From Paenibacillus oryzisoli (lineage in GTDB: Bacteria; Bacillota; Bacilli; Paenibacillales; NBRC-103111): a stretch of DNA of 64,000 nucleotides. The stretch is taken from positions 1-64,000 of the forward strand of contig NZ_LYPB01000063.1 of the NCBI RefSeq assembly GCF_001653565.1, read 5' to 3'. Under the pieces are notes generated by a model that saw nothing but the letters and a program-made list of their open reading frames with translations, was not told the origin of the DNA and did no database searches. Below, in pieces: positions 50,624-59,735 of this stretch (positions are counted from its first letter, which is position 1; the number at the start of each line of letters is the position of its first letter). A program made the position numbers and the translations under genes.

Positions 50624-51535
50624 TTACATGGCTCTCCAAGCTTCTTCCAACTTATCCAAAAAGATATCAACACTTTCCCGTTCGGTACGGCCTGGATACG
50701 GGCGCATCTCTAGCGTCACGGTCGGCCTCTCCTCGCCTTTTCCAAGATATCCGCATGCAAATAGCGCCTTCATAAACTCTACCAGCTCCGGTACGTCGTT
50801 CTCACCGCCTGGATAACCCCATGGCGGATGCATATCGCCGTAAAGCGGATTAGCCCGATCATTTTTCACGCAGCTGCCTAAATGCACGTGACGAATGTAC
50901 GAACTTGAATCGGCGACTGCTTGCGCAAATGTTTCTTCCATTAATGATACATGCCCCATATCGATAAGTAGGCCGATATTAGGTATGCCCATCTCCTGAA
51001 CGCGGCGAACAACCTCGGCTGCCTCGCGAGTGGAGCCTATCAGCAAGTTTTTGCCGATGGAGCGGTCGAACGGCTCGATCATCAGCGTTAAACTAGGCGC
51101 CTCAGCACATAGCTTCGCGACATAATCGACGAAGGCGTCGGTCCCCTCCGCAATCTGTGAGGGGGATCCCGGGTTTGGACCGCTGGCGATAACTGCTTTG
51201 CGGGCGCCTATGGCCCCAGCCCGCTGTAAATGAGACACTGCGGCCAGAACCGTCTCATTGCGAATGGCCTCATCTGGGCTGTTCGGATTAAGCCGCGGTC
51301 CGTTAAATAGCGGGCAGTTATACACTGGAACACGACCACTGTCTCGCACTTGCCGTATCTGTTCGGCGGAAATATCCGTCTGAGCCGATATGAACAGATC
51401 AATGACCTCAAATTCCGGATATGCCAGCACTTCGGGCAGCGATAAGCGGTGCGCCTCCTCCGAATCGAAGCTAGCAGGGAACAACAAATGATGGTTGATG
51501 CCAAGTTTAAAATACTCACGGTATGATTGCTGCAT
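50624..51535 (-). CDS. Sugar isomerase/epimerase, xylose-isomerase-like TIM barrel, 303 aa
   Basis: The protein belongs to the AP-endonuclease-2-like TIM-barrel group. Metal-binding acidic and His residues typical of the fold appear in TLMIEPFDRSIGKN, IGLLIDMGHVSLMEE, YIRHVHLGSCVKND and TVTLEMRPYPG. ATG 51535 has AGGAG at 7-9 nt. The gene starts 13 nt after the sialidase-fold gene ends and is followed after 17 nt by the M55 gene, indicating one operon. It probably isomerises or epimerises a released monosaccharide; the exact sugar is unknown. Confidence 0.85.
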   Translation of the reverse strand: MQQSYREYFKLGINHHLLFPASFDSEEAHRLSLPEVLAYPEFEVIDLFISAQTDISAEQIRQVRDSGRVPVYNCPLFNGPRLNPNSPDEAIRNETVLAAVSHLQRAGAIGARKAVIASGPNPGSPSQIAEGTDAFVDYVAKLCAEAPSLTLMIEPFDRSIGKNLLIGSTREAAEVVRRVQEMGIPNIGLLIDMGHVSLMEETFAQAVADSSSYIRHVHLGSCVKNDRANPLYGDMHPPWGYPGGENDVPELVEFMKALFACGYLGKGEERPTVTLEMRPYPGRTERESVDIFLDKLEEAWRAM

Positions 51536-51548
51536 AATAGGCTCCTCT

Positions 51549-53303
51549 CTATCTCCCGGATTGGTAATTCCCAACCGCTTCCGACGTCAGCAGATAACGA
51601 TCGTAAAGGCGTAACTCTCCGACCATTACCGACTGAGCGCCGCCGATGACTCCAAGCTCACCACCGTTAACTTCGCGCAATTGTGGCGAGAAGCGGCCCC
51701 AGCCGAATTGGCGCTGCTTGCCTCCGTCAGATAACTCACCATCAATAACCATCGTAATGATATGAGGGCCGCCGTCGACGATGATTGCCGCATGATGCCA
51801 GCGGTTCGGCTGCAGCAGCCCTTCATCCGATTCCCAAGAGCATTCCGAACGGCCGTCGTTCATCGTCAACCGAAGCGTTCCGCGCACCGTAAGTTCAACG
51901 GCAATCCCTCTGCCGTCCGCTCCCCGCGTTTCGAGCAGCGGACCAGCTGCGCTGCGGCTTCCAGCCAGCAGCCACAACTCTACCGTAAAGCTTCCGCCGT
52001 TCTGCAAGGACGGCAGCTTCGGCAGCTTCGTCGGCGTACCGGCAAGTGCCGCGCCTTCTGCTTCGTAGAGCAAACCATGCTTCGTTCGCTTGGCATTTTT
52101 CAAATCATGCTGTCCCCACATGGCTTCTAGCAGGGCCCCGTCCAACTCATGAATGCGGGCAACTGTTTTTTGCGTTTCCGATATAAAGTACTTGCCCCCC
52201 TCTTCGATAAAATCGGGGTAGCTGATACGCACCGCCGGATCGTCGTCGTACAGTACAATTTCCGGCTGCGACCAGTGAATGAATCCGTCCTTCTCAACGC
52301 CGCCGCACATCCAGACCGGATTACGGTCGTTGTATGCCAAGGACGGTGTTGCGCGGTTATCCCGGCCGTGGTTATGAAACCACAGAATAAATTTGCCGTT
52401 GCTGAATTTACGCACGAAATTCGCTGCTCGTGGATGCTTGATCCTCCGCCCGCCAGGGCGGTATTCGGCATACTGCGAGGTCGTCCACGTATGCCCGCCA
52501 TCACGGCTGTAAGCATGCCCGTTATGTCCTTCGACCGTGCGGAATGTGCAGTACAGACTGCCGTCAGCGAGACCCACCGGGTTATGCTCGTCGGCCACTC
52601 GCCCGTGCGGCGCGCGAATACCGTAATCGCCATCCGGCAGCGTCTCCCATTCGATCCGGGATGCGTCGTGTTCCGTCAATATATTTTTACTCTTCATAAA
52701 AATACCTTCCGAGGACGCCATAAAGCCTTCACCAAAGCTGCCTACCTTTGCCAATCCCATATATACCGCATCCTGGTGAATGATTGGCTTGCCGACACCC
52801 CAAAAAAATTGCGGCTCCCCACCGTACGGATTGTTGCGATCGATTGCCATAGACCGGATCGGGACTTTGTATCGTTCAGCCGACCAAGTGCACCCATCGT
52901 CGTCGGAATACTTGAAGGTCAGATCTCCGAGCGTATCGACACGCGAAATCAGCCTACCCGAGTCGCTAATGACATCGTGACGATTATCGGTATTGTACGT
53001 ATAGAACGCATAGATTCGCCCACTCGGCACCAGCAGCGGCATCACCCATGAAGCTTCCGGTCCATCTGCCGGCTCGATGTCAATCAGTTCCGACCACGTT
53101 TGTCCCTGGTCCCGGCTGATCGTTGAGACGACATGCTGTCCCCGCTCGCCTTCAACCCCCTGGCCCGTGGTCATGACGCAAACCCACTCACCTCTCTTCG
53201 TCACAACGATATAGGGCTGATCGCAATAAAATTCACGCGGAATTTCCAAGCCCCATTTAATATTTCTTGCATCACGCCACTCGTTGATCTTCTCCTCGTT
53301 CAT
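51549..53303 (-). CDS. Sialidase-fold (BNR) protein with C-terminal concanavalin-like domain, 584 aa
   Basis: The first 400 residues form a six-bladed propeller with Asp-box-like repeats (STISRDQGQTWSE, FKYSDDDGCTWSAE, YSRDGGHTWTT). The C-terminal 170 residues are a LamG/concanavalin-like module (FTVELWLLAG, NRWHHAAIIVDGG, GELRLYDRYLL). There is no signal peptide, so it seems cytoplasmic, unlike secreted sialidases; a role on imported oligosaccharides is likely. GGAG precedes the ATG 53303. Second gene of the operon starting at 54584. Confidence 0.8.
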   Translation of the reverse strand: MNEEKINEWRDARNIKWGLEIPREFYCDQPYIVVTKRGEWVCVMTTGQGVEGERGQHVVSTISRDQGQTWSELIDIEPADGPEASWVMPLLVPSGRIYAFYTYNTDNRHDVISDSGRLISRVDTLGDLTFKYSDDDGCTWSAERYKVPIRSMAIDRNNPYGGEPQFFWGVGKPIIHQDAVYMGLAKVGSFGEGFMASSEGIFMKSKNILTEHDASRIEWETLPDGDYGIRAPHGRVADEHNPVGLADGSLYCTFRTVEGHNGHAYSRDGGHTWTTSQYAEYRPGGRRIKHPRAANFVRKFSNGKFILWFHNHGRDNRATPSLAYNDRNPVWMCGGVEKDGFIHWSQPEIVLYDDDPAVRISYPDFIEEGGKYFISETQKTVARIHELDGALLEAMWGQHDLKNAKRTKHGLLYEAEGAALAGTPTKLPKLPSLQNGGSFTVELWLLAGSRSAAGPLLETRGADGRGIAVELTVRGTLRLTMNDGRSECSWESDEGLLQPNRWHHAAIIVDGGPHIITMVIDGELSDGGKQRQFGWGRFSPQLREVNGGELGVIGGAQSVMVGELRLYDRYLLTSEAVGNYQSGR

Positions 53304-53333
53304 AGCTCCGACTCCTTTGCACATGTAAATTTT

Positions 53334-54584
53334 CTATCTCTCTCCATCTGCCAACCAGGCATCCGGTATCTCTTTACCAAGCAAAAAGTGTTTCCGGTCC
53401 GGATACCATAGCACGCGCCGGCCGCCCCATTCCGTCAGACTTGGATACGTAGCGATCTCGCTCGTTCCCTTCGGCCCGAATGTCACGCCGTCCGTATCGA
53501 GAATTTGCCGTGGCTTCGAAAACCAGAGCGGCTGCTCCGCTTCAGGATGATATTCGCCCACAGCGATAAACGCTGGACGACGGTTATGCAGCGCATGCTG
53601 CGGCTTGTATTCGCCAAGGTTGCCGTCGTTATTATGAAACACAAGAAGCACACTACCATTTGCCAGCTGATATAACGGGCAGGAAGCAATAGGCTGCTTG
53701 ATCGGCTCGCCGCCATCACGGTAGCGCAGGATCTGTGGCTCCGACCAGCTTCCACCGTCGTCAGACGAAACGCTGTACCAGATGTAGCCGGTAAAGGTAC
53801 GCATCGCGCAGAAGATTCTTCCGTCTGGCAGCCGTATAATACCCGGCTCCTGCGCCACAGAAAGGTGCGGCCTGTCCGGGAACAGCACGGCCAGCCCTTC
53901 GTTGTCGTCGGGCAGCCACGTGATACGCAGCTCAGCCGGATCCGGCACTTCGTCAAGGTTATCGAAACGCATAAACATCGCGCGCGAATCCTTGCTGTAC
54001 CAGCCAAGCGGCGTTTCTGTCGCGTGGAACGGGCTGCTCCACTGGGTATAGCCGACTATCCAGCGCCCCTTGCTGTCTCGAATCGGTTTCTGCCAGACGA
54101 TCCAGTTGCGTGGAACATTCGGATCCGGGTGATCGTACTGGTTCCGCTTCATCTGAATGTCCGAACCGGACGTCCAGGTGTGCCCATTGTCGTCAGAATA
54201 CACACAGCCCATCGCCCCCGACGTCTGCGTATCCAGATCGTGAACGCCTATATCCCTCGTGTAAAAGACGTAGATGCGCCCTTGCGCAGAGACGACGGGA
54301 AATCCCCAGCTCGCTTGGTCGCCGCGACCGCCGCGCTTCGTTCCAATGACATACTGCGGCTCGCTCCAGGTTACCAGATCTTGGCTGCGCGCCAGCACGA
54401 GATGATTGTCGCCATGCCCTTCGACCGAGCTTTGCGTCCAGAGCGCTAGAAGCTCATTGCCTTCTGGCGATTCAAATACAAGAAAATGCTCATTATCGCC
54501 CGTATAGGCGTCCTCCTGCGGAATGTAGACGACGATGTCGGGATGACTGCGCTTCCATTCTACGGTTTTATCAATAGCCGTCAT
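53334..54584 (-). CDS. Sialidase-fold (BNR) protein, 416 aa
   Basis: The propeller has Asp-box-like turns (VLARSQDLVTWSEP, VYSDDNGHTWTSG, VSSDDGGSWSEP). There is no signal peptide, so it is probably cytoplasmic. The Arg triad of true sialidases cannot be assigned with certainty, so activity on sialic acid is not shown; related proteins act on other sugars. First gene of the operon 54584-49800, 30 nt before the second sialidase-fold gene. AGGAGGG precedes the ATG. A 17-bp palindrome lies in its promoter region. Confidence 0.8.
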   Translation of the reverse strand: MTAIDKTVEWKRSHPDIVVYIPQEDAYTGDNEHFLVFESPEGNELLALWTQSSVEGHGDNHLVLARSQDLVTWSEPQYVIGTKRGGRGDQASWGFPVVSAQGRIYVFYTRDIGVHDLDTQTSGAMGCVYSDDNGHTWTSGSDIQMKRNQYDHPDPNVPRNWIVWQKPIRDSKGRWIVGYTQWSSPFHATETPLGWYSKDSRAMFMRFDNLDEVPDPAELRITWLPDDNEGLAVLFPDRPHLSVAQEPGIIRLPDGRIFCAMRTFTGYIWYSVSSDDGGSWSEPQILRYRDGGEPIKQPIASCPLYQLANGSVLLVFHNNDGNLGEYKPQHALHNRRPAFIAVGEYHPEAEQPLWFSKPRQILDTDGVTFGPKGTSEIATYPSLTEWGGRRVLWYPDRKHFLLGKEIPDAWLADGER

Positions 54585-54625
54585 AAAAGTATGGCCCTCC
54601 TTTGTTCACGTTGTTTTTCATTTAC

Positions 54626-54642
54626 AGCGTAAATATTACGCT
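54626..54642. promoter_or_regulatory. Palindrome upstream of the sialidase-fold operon
   Basis: AGCGTAA-ATA-TTACGCT is a perfect 7-bp inverted repeat 42 nt before the ATG at 54584. Direct repeats GTTTCATAAC / GTTTCACATA lie about 20 nt further upstream (54661-54681) and look like AraC-type half-sites. The divergent AraC regulator (54833) is the likely ligand-dependent controller. Confidence 0.45.
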
Positions 54643-54832
54643 ATGTTAAATTCCTTTTGCGTTTCATAACGTTTCACATACCGTCTTTATCACTTTGCTA
54701 TACGTTTAGCTTATCAGGATGAGCCGCTAGGTGATGGTCTTTTTTTTGGGTCTTTTGCAAACAAAATTTAGGATTTGTAGTATACTGATCTCGCAACCGG
54801 CAATCAGGCCGGCAAGCTGGGAGGCGAGCGTT

Positions 54833-55765
54833 ATGCAAGCGTCGTTTGAAACGGCCGAGGAACTGAGAGGCGAGGTTGAATTCATTTTCCGGGAATCTCC
54901 TGTTCTGCTGTATTACGAGCTCGATTCGATTGCCCCCTTTCCCGGCTTTCAGAGCCATGACGGCATAGAGATGTACTATATCGAACATGGACAAGGCAGG
55001 TATTTGGTCGGTGACCATGCCTACCCCTTGCAGGAAGGCACTCTCATGATGATCCCGCCTTTCACGCTGCATAAGGTGATGCAGACGGACATGAACCGCA
55101 TGTTGTGCCGAAATGTACTGATGTGGAAGGAAGCGCTGCTGAGTGAGGGCTGGGAAGAGGATCTGCCGAACCCACTAAGTTTGCTTAAAGGCGACTGCTG
55201 GAGGATGCAGTTCGACGGTCGCGATCGCGAGCGGATTAGACAGCTGTATGCAGTTATTAACGAGGAGCTGACGGGACGCGGTCCTGGTTATGCGAGCGTC
55301 GTTCAAGGAGCCATCCGCGAACTTCTCATTCGCTGCTACCGGGCACACGAAGCATCTGCATTAAGCGGCGGCGTAGCGGCACCCAACGATTTGCCAGAGG
55401 AAATCGCGTATTTGGTGCAATATATCGGTGCGAATTTCCAACACGAACTGTCGCTGAATAAGCTAAGCAAGCTTGTCCATATGAACCCGTCGTATGTGAG
55501 CAGCATTTTTCATAAATACACCGGCACAACGCTCACTAAACTAATTACTGTTAAGCGCTTGCATCATGCCAAGAAGCTGCTTCGCGAGACGAAGCTGCCT
55601 GTAACAGATATCGCCTACCAATGCGGCTTTAACAATCATTCCTATTTCATTAAGTTATTTAAACGAATGGAGAATTGCTCACCGCTGCTATATCGCCGCC
55701 AGCATCAGCCATTGGAGGCTGAGGCGCAGTCGGCGTTGGCTAGCGATTGGGATCTCACCAAGTAA
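54833..55765 (+). CDS. AraC-family regulator with cupin domain, 310 aa
   Basis: The start is the internal ATG (MQASFETAEELRGEVEFIF), preceded by GGGAGG; the frame is open further upstream but without a ribosome site. The cupin part includes FQSHDGIEMYYIEHGQGRYL and EGTLMMIPPFTLHKV. The HTH pair is LNKLSKLVHMNPSYVSSIFH and PVTDIAYQCGFNNHSYFIKL. Divergent from the sialidase-fold operon, which it probably controls. Confidence 0.88.
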   Translation: MQASFETAEELRGEVEFIFRESPVLLYYELDSIAPFPGFQSHDGIEMYYIEHGQGRYLVGDHAYPLQEGTLMMIPPFTLHKVMQTDMNRMLCRNVLMWKEALLSEGWEEDLPNPLSLLKGDCWRMQFDGRDRERIRQLYAVINEELTGRGPGYASVVQGAIRELLIRCYRAHEASALSGGVAAPNDLPEEIAYLVQYIGANFQHELSLNKLSKLVHMNPSYVSSIFHKYTGTTLTKLITVKRLHHAKKLLRETKLPVTDIAYQCGFNNHSYFIKLFKRMENCSPLLYRRQHQPLEAEAQSALASDWDLTK

Positions 55766-55850
55766 CTTGGCAACTCGTTTCATCTCTTTTCTCCAAATAG
55801 GGATCGCTCCCACCTTAAGGTAGATGAGAGCGATCCTTATCTTTTCTTGC

Positions 55851-56699
55851 TCACGGCAAAGCCTTGCGCACCGAACGGACCGGCTCGAAACCGAAGTCTT
55901 CTTTCATCCGCTCCATGCTATATATTGGCTTAAATTCATTACCCGGTTGCCTGTAATAACTGAGATCAAGCTCTGTCCCACGCGCATGCAGCAATGCCTG
56001 TAAGATCTCGGCCGCAGGTACGCTCGAGGAGATATCCGGACCGACCAGATTATAGCTGGTTGCTCTCGACTTCGAAGGCTCTTCGATCACACGGACAATT
56101 CCTTCAATTACATCGCTAACGTAAACTCGGCCTAGTAAAATGAAAGGAATATTCATCTGCGTACTCCCATCGACGTAATGAGGCTCCCAGTCGTCGGGTA
56201 CGACCGCACCTAAGCGTAGATTGACAAAGTCAGCATCAGGTGTCTTACGTTGCAAATATCGATTCAAATCTTCCATTAACCATTTGCTCCATCCATAGGC
56301 ATCGGTCGCCAGACATTCATGGTTGTCTGGCATAGGCAACGCCTGTGGCACGAAATCTTTATCCAAACCGCCGACGGCCGCAATAGAACTTGCTGCGATG
56401 AATCTTCTGCATCCGCGGTCGAGCAAATAGCGATATAAGCGCCGTGTTCCCTGCACATTAACCGCCAAGCTGTCCTCCTCGCTGCTGCCGCCAGTGACCG
56501 CTGCCAAATGCACAACGATATCGATTCTATATTCATCTAGCAATCTGAGATCCTCAAATCGGTCAAAGTTTCCCTTGATTGCGAAATCAACGCCAGTCAA
56601 CTTGCTGCGGGACATGCCGATCAGTTGATGCCGCTGCGCCAAACGCTGGCACAATTGTTCTCCGACGAATCCGGTCGCTCCAGTAACTAATATGTTCAT
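55851..56699 (-). CDS. NAD-dependent epimerase/dehydratase-family protein, 282 aa
   Basis: The N-terminus MNILVTGATGFVGEQLCQRL is the extended-SDR NAD-binding motif GxTGFxG. Further motifs are VVHLAAVTGGS and the catalytic pair in YGWSKWLMED (Tyr-x-x-x-Lys, near residues 140-144). Length is slightly short for a sugar epimerase. Its ATG overlaps the stop of the dehydrogenase gene (ATGA), so the two are translationally coupled and may work in sequence, oxidising and then remodelling a sugar. Confidence 0.85.
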   Translation of the reverse strand: MNILVTGATGFVGEQLCQRLAQRHQLIGMSRSKLTGVDFAIKGNFDRFEDLRLLDEYRIDIVVHLAAVTGGSSEEDSLAVNVQGTRRLYRYLLDRGCRRFIAASSIAAVGGLDKDFVPQALPMPDNHECLATDAYGWSKWLMEDLNRYLQRKTPDADFVNLRLGAVVPDDWEPHYVDGSTQMNIPFILLGRVYVSDVIEGIVRVIEEPSKSRATSYNLVGPDISSSVPAAEILQALLHARGTELDLSYYRQPGNEFKPIYSMERMKEDFGFEPVRSVRKALP

Positions 56700-57664
56700 A
56701 GGGGCTGCTCCCACCGAATGACGATTCCATTATAATCATTGCGCTGCTTCGTGAAGAGCGTATTGTAAATATCCTCCGATTCATCCCAACTCACCTCGTG
56801 CGAGATCAACGGCAGTATGTTGAGTGTGCCGGATTCCATGAGGCGGATGACACCCTCCCGTACGGGACGCTCACCAATGAAGCAAGGGAAAATGGCATTA
56901 AGCTGCTTGGCATGTGGCGTATTATAATAGAAACTTGCACGATCAGGATACCAACCAAGAAAGACAAAGGTTCCCTTATTTCGGGTTGCCGACATCGTAT
57001 CATCAAGCAGCGCTTCAAAGCCTGACGATTCGGCCGTGATATCAACGCCATTCGGATAACGTTTCTTTAACGCGTCAAGCACCTTTTCCTTGGAGGCGTC
57101 TATTGTCCAATCCGTACAGTGTTCTTGCGAGCGCCTGATACGATCTTCAGAGATATCACTAGCGATAACGTAGGCGCCACGCAGCCGAGCAATCATCGCT
57201 GCACACTGACCGATCAGTCCTTGTCCCGCAATATACACCACATCGCCCATATTAACGCTAGCCATGTTCCACGCGTTCGCCGCAACCGACGGCTGCACAA
57301 ACATAGAGCAAGCTTTAAGCGATTCTACCTTGCTTAATTTATGAACCATCCATAGGCTTGCTTTGACATATTCAGCGTGAGCCCCATTACAAAAAACAGT
57401 TACGAGATCACCGATTTCATATTGTCCCGCACCGTTCGCACCCACATCTACTACGCGACCACTCGCTTGATATCCGTTAATGAACGGTGGATCCCCATAA
57501 TCCGATCTGCGTCCCTCCGCAATCCACATTTCCGTCCCGATGCTGATGCCCGAATAAACTGTTTTGATCACGATAGAGTTTTCATCTGCCTTCGGACGTG
57601 GCATTTCGATTAGTTCCGCCCTTTTGCCTATTTCCGTAACAGCAAGTGCTTTCATTGTCAGCAT
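56696..57664 (-). CDS. Medium-chain zinc-type alcohol/polyol dehydrogenase, 322 aa
   Basis: The GroES-like N-terminal domain (KTVYSGISIGTEMWIAEGRR, YEIGDLVTVFCNGAHAEYVK) is followed by a Rossmann domain with IAGQGLIGQCAAMIARLRG (GxGxxG form GQGLIG). The usual catalytic Cys-His-Glu zinc ligands are not in standard form (SGISIGTE instead of CGTD), as in a subgroup lacking the catalytic zinc or using other ligands. GAGGAG precedes the ATG. Divergent from an AraC gene and coupled to the epimerase gene. Confidence 0.82.
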   Translation of the reverse strand: MLTMKALAVTEIGKRAELIEMPRPKADENSIVIKTVYSGISIGTEMWIAEGRRSDYGDPPFINGYQASGRVVDVGANGAGQYEIGDLVTVFCNGAHAEYVKASLWMVHKLSKVESLKACSMFVQPSVAANAWNMASVNMGDVVYIAGQGLIGQCAAMIARLRGAYVIASDISEDRIRRSQEHCTDWTIDASKEKVLDALKKRYPNGVDITAESSGFEALLDDTMSATRNKGTFVFLGWYPDRASFYYNTPHAKQLNAIFPCFIGERPVREGVIRLMESGTLNILPLISHEVSWDESEDIYNTLFTKQRNDYNGIVIRWEQPL

Positions 57665-57828
57665 ATATATGTTCTCCTCTACACACGAATGGCCGGATAC
57701 CTAAGTGCAACCCTAACCTTATTTCCATCGTAATCCCTTTTTCTATGTCATCCCATGGTGTATATTAAGGAAAAGATGGTCGAATGTACGATCCTTGAGA
57801 GTCAACGTTTGGACTGGAGGCAACAGGT

Positions 57829-58713
57829 ATGTTAACGGAAGTCGTCTATCGTGGAGAAAACTTTTTTCGGGAAGGGGAAGCCTTCTGCATTATTCAATTT
57901 TCCGAAGCGATCAAGGAGAAGCACCAGTCCCACTCTCACGACTTTGTCGAGATCTGTTATGTGTATTCCGGCTCTGGTTACCATACGATTGACAATAAAC
58001 AATACCGGGTATCGAAGGGCGATTTGTTCTTAATCAACTATGATATTACTCATGCTTTTTACCGGGAAGCCGATGATGAGGAACTCGTGACCTATAATAT
58101 TTTGTTCAAGCCTAGTTTCCTTGATGAATCTCTGCTCTCTTTCCATGATTACTCCAGTTTGGCTCTATCTTACCTATTTAAAGATGAATGGGACGATCAT
58201 TTAATACATTCTGATCTGCGGCTTAGTAGTGCGGAACAGCTGGACTTCGATCATCTGATCGAAAAGATGGATTATGAATACAGCCAGCGCCAAGAGGGCT
58301 ATAATGCGATCATCCGCGCCTATATGATTGAGCTGATTGTGAAAATCATGCGTGGCTTTAACCGCCGAAGTGAAGGAGATTATCTCCAGCAAAAGAAAGC
58401 CAGTGCCATCGAATCGGCTATTCGACACTTAAACGAAAGTTACCATGAGCCTGTCAATCTCAGCGATCTGGCGCACAAAACGTTCATCAGCAAAAATTAC
58501 TTTTGCCAATTATTCAAGGAAGCTACAGGTATGACTCTGTCCCAATATACGCGTCAAATAAGGATTAATGAGGCCTGCAGGATGATCGCCACTACCCATA
58601 AAACATGGGTCCAGATCGCGCTAGAGGTTGGTTACTCCGACTACAAGGCCTTCTATGTTGCATTTAAGAAGCAGACTGGTGTTTCTCCAAACGAATACAA
58701 AAAAAGCTACTAG
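57829..58713 (+). CDS. AraC-family regulator with cupin domain, 294 aa
   Basis: The cupin part (KEKHQSHSHDFVEICYVYSG, GDLFLINYDITHAFYREADD) has the two-His type used for ligand binding. The HTH pair is NLSDLAHKTFISKNYFCQLF and WVQIALEVGYSDYKAFYVAF with GVSPNEYKKS. GGAGG lies 7 nt before the ATG. Head to head with the dehydrogenase-epimerase pair (164 nt), its likely target. Confidence 0.88.
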   Translation: MLTEVVYRGENFFREGEAFCIIQFSEAIKEKHQSHSHDFVEICYVYSGSGYHTIDNKQYRVSKGDLFLINYDITHAFYREADDEELVTYNILFKPSFLDESLLSFHDYSSLALSYLFKDEWDDHLIHSDLRLSSAEQLDFDHLIEKMDYEYSQRQEGYNAIIRAYMIELIVKIMRGFNRRSEGDYLQQKKASAIESAIRHLNESYHEPVNLSDLAHKTFISKNYFCQLFKEATGMTLSQYTRQIRINEACRMIATTHKTWVQIALEVGYSDYKAFYVAFKKQTGVSPNEYKKSY

Positions 58714-58745
58714 GATGGGGTTGTCCGAGTAGCCTTTTTTATTTT
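58699..58745 (+). terminator. Terminator overlapping the AraC stop codon
   Basis: AAAAAAGCTACT and AGTAGCCTTTTTT form a stem with one mismatch around a 16-nt loop that contains the TAG-adjacent sequence; a T run follows. Confidence 0.6.
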
Positions 58746-58860
58746 ACAAGAACTCTAGAACTTTGTTGATAAACATTCAAAATATAAATTAAAATTTATT
58801 GGCTTTATTTTTATGATATACTCATTTAGGAATATTTTACTATGTTTAGGAGGATTTCAG

Positions 58861-59571
58861 TTGAAATACAAAGTGTTACTTAGTTCATTAGCACTACTAA
58901 TTACGGTTTCTACTACTGCAGTTGCCCACTCGGGGAGAACAGATTCTAGCGGTGGTCATAATTGTTCAGCAGCATCCAAGTCTAAAGGATTGTGCTCTGG
59001 TTACCATTATCATAACGGTGGAAGTTCTAGCAGTTCTGGAAGTTCAGGTTCGGGAAGTAGCAGCTCAGGTAGTAGTTCTACTTCTCCTTCAACAAAAGCT
59101 CCAGAAACTAAACAAGTGGAAGTTATTGATACAAGATTAAAAGCTACATTACCACCCTATAAAATCTCGATAAACGGAACTCAAATCGATAACGCTTATG
59201 CAGAGTATCCCGTATTATCATATAAAGATATCACGTATTTCCCGATGACTTGGAGTTATACTCAGGCCTTAGCTGTAGATGTAAATTGGAGTGATGATAT
59301 AGGTTTCTCAATAAGAAAAACCGAAAATAAGGCTTCGCTCTTGACACAAAAAAAAGGACTGTATAACAATCCTTACTCCGAATATATCATCGATCTTCCA
59401 ACATTTAATGTATTCATAAACGACTCGTGGCTTGATAACTACAAAGAGGACTATCCATTAATTGTTTATAAAGATATTACCTACTTTCCAATGACCTGGA
59501 AGTTTGCAGTTGACGAACTTGGATTGACAATTAACTATGATTCTACAAATGGATTTAGTATAAAGAAATAA
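58861..59571 (+). CDS. Secreted YHYH-motif protein with duplicated stalk-like domain, 236 aa
   Basis: The TTG start at 58861 lies 8 nt after TTAGGAGGA and gives LKYKVLLSSLALLITVSTTA, a signal peptide. A short His/Cys segment follows: HSGRTDSSGGHNCSAASKSK and GLCSGYHYHNGG, the YHYH motif thought to bind metal. A Ser/Gly linker (about 60-80) leads to two similar modules, YKISING...KDITYFPMTWSY and FNVFIND...KDITYFPMTWKF, each ending NxxxGFSI(R/K)K, like copper-amine-oxidase stalk repeats. A surface role is likely; its function is unknown. Confidence 0.75.
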   Translation: MKYKVLLSSLALLITVSTTAVAHSGRTDSSGGHNCSAASKSKGLCSGYHYHNGGSSSSSGSSGSGSSSSGSSSTSPSTKAPETKQVEVIDTRLKATLPPYKISINGTQIDNAYAEYPVLSYKDITYFPMTWSYTQALAVDVNWSDDIGFSIRKTENKASLLTQKKGLYNNPYSEYIIDLPTFNVFINDSWLDNYKEDYPLIVYKDITYFPMTWKFAVDELGLTINYDSTNGFSIKK

Positions 59572-59585
59572 GCTGACAAATTGGT

Positions 59586-59640
59586 TTGAACGAAGAAATC
59601 CAGCAACCACAAGGGTTTGCTGGATTTCTTCGTTCAAATT
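59586..59640. terminator. Long bidirectional terminator
   Basis: TTGAACGAAGAAATCCAGCA and its complement (ending about 59638) form a stem of about 21 bp with a 9-nt loop. Confidence 0.75.
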
Positions 59641-59735
59641 GTCTGAAATACAAATGGGTTTGGAAATACTTTGATAAACTAGACTTTCTCCTGGATATCT
59701 GGTTTTACGAATGCGTTAATTAGTTTCTTCCAACA

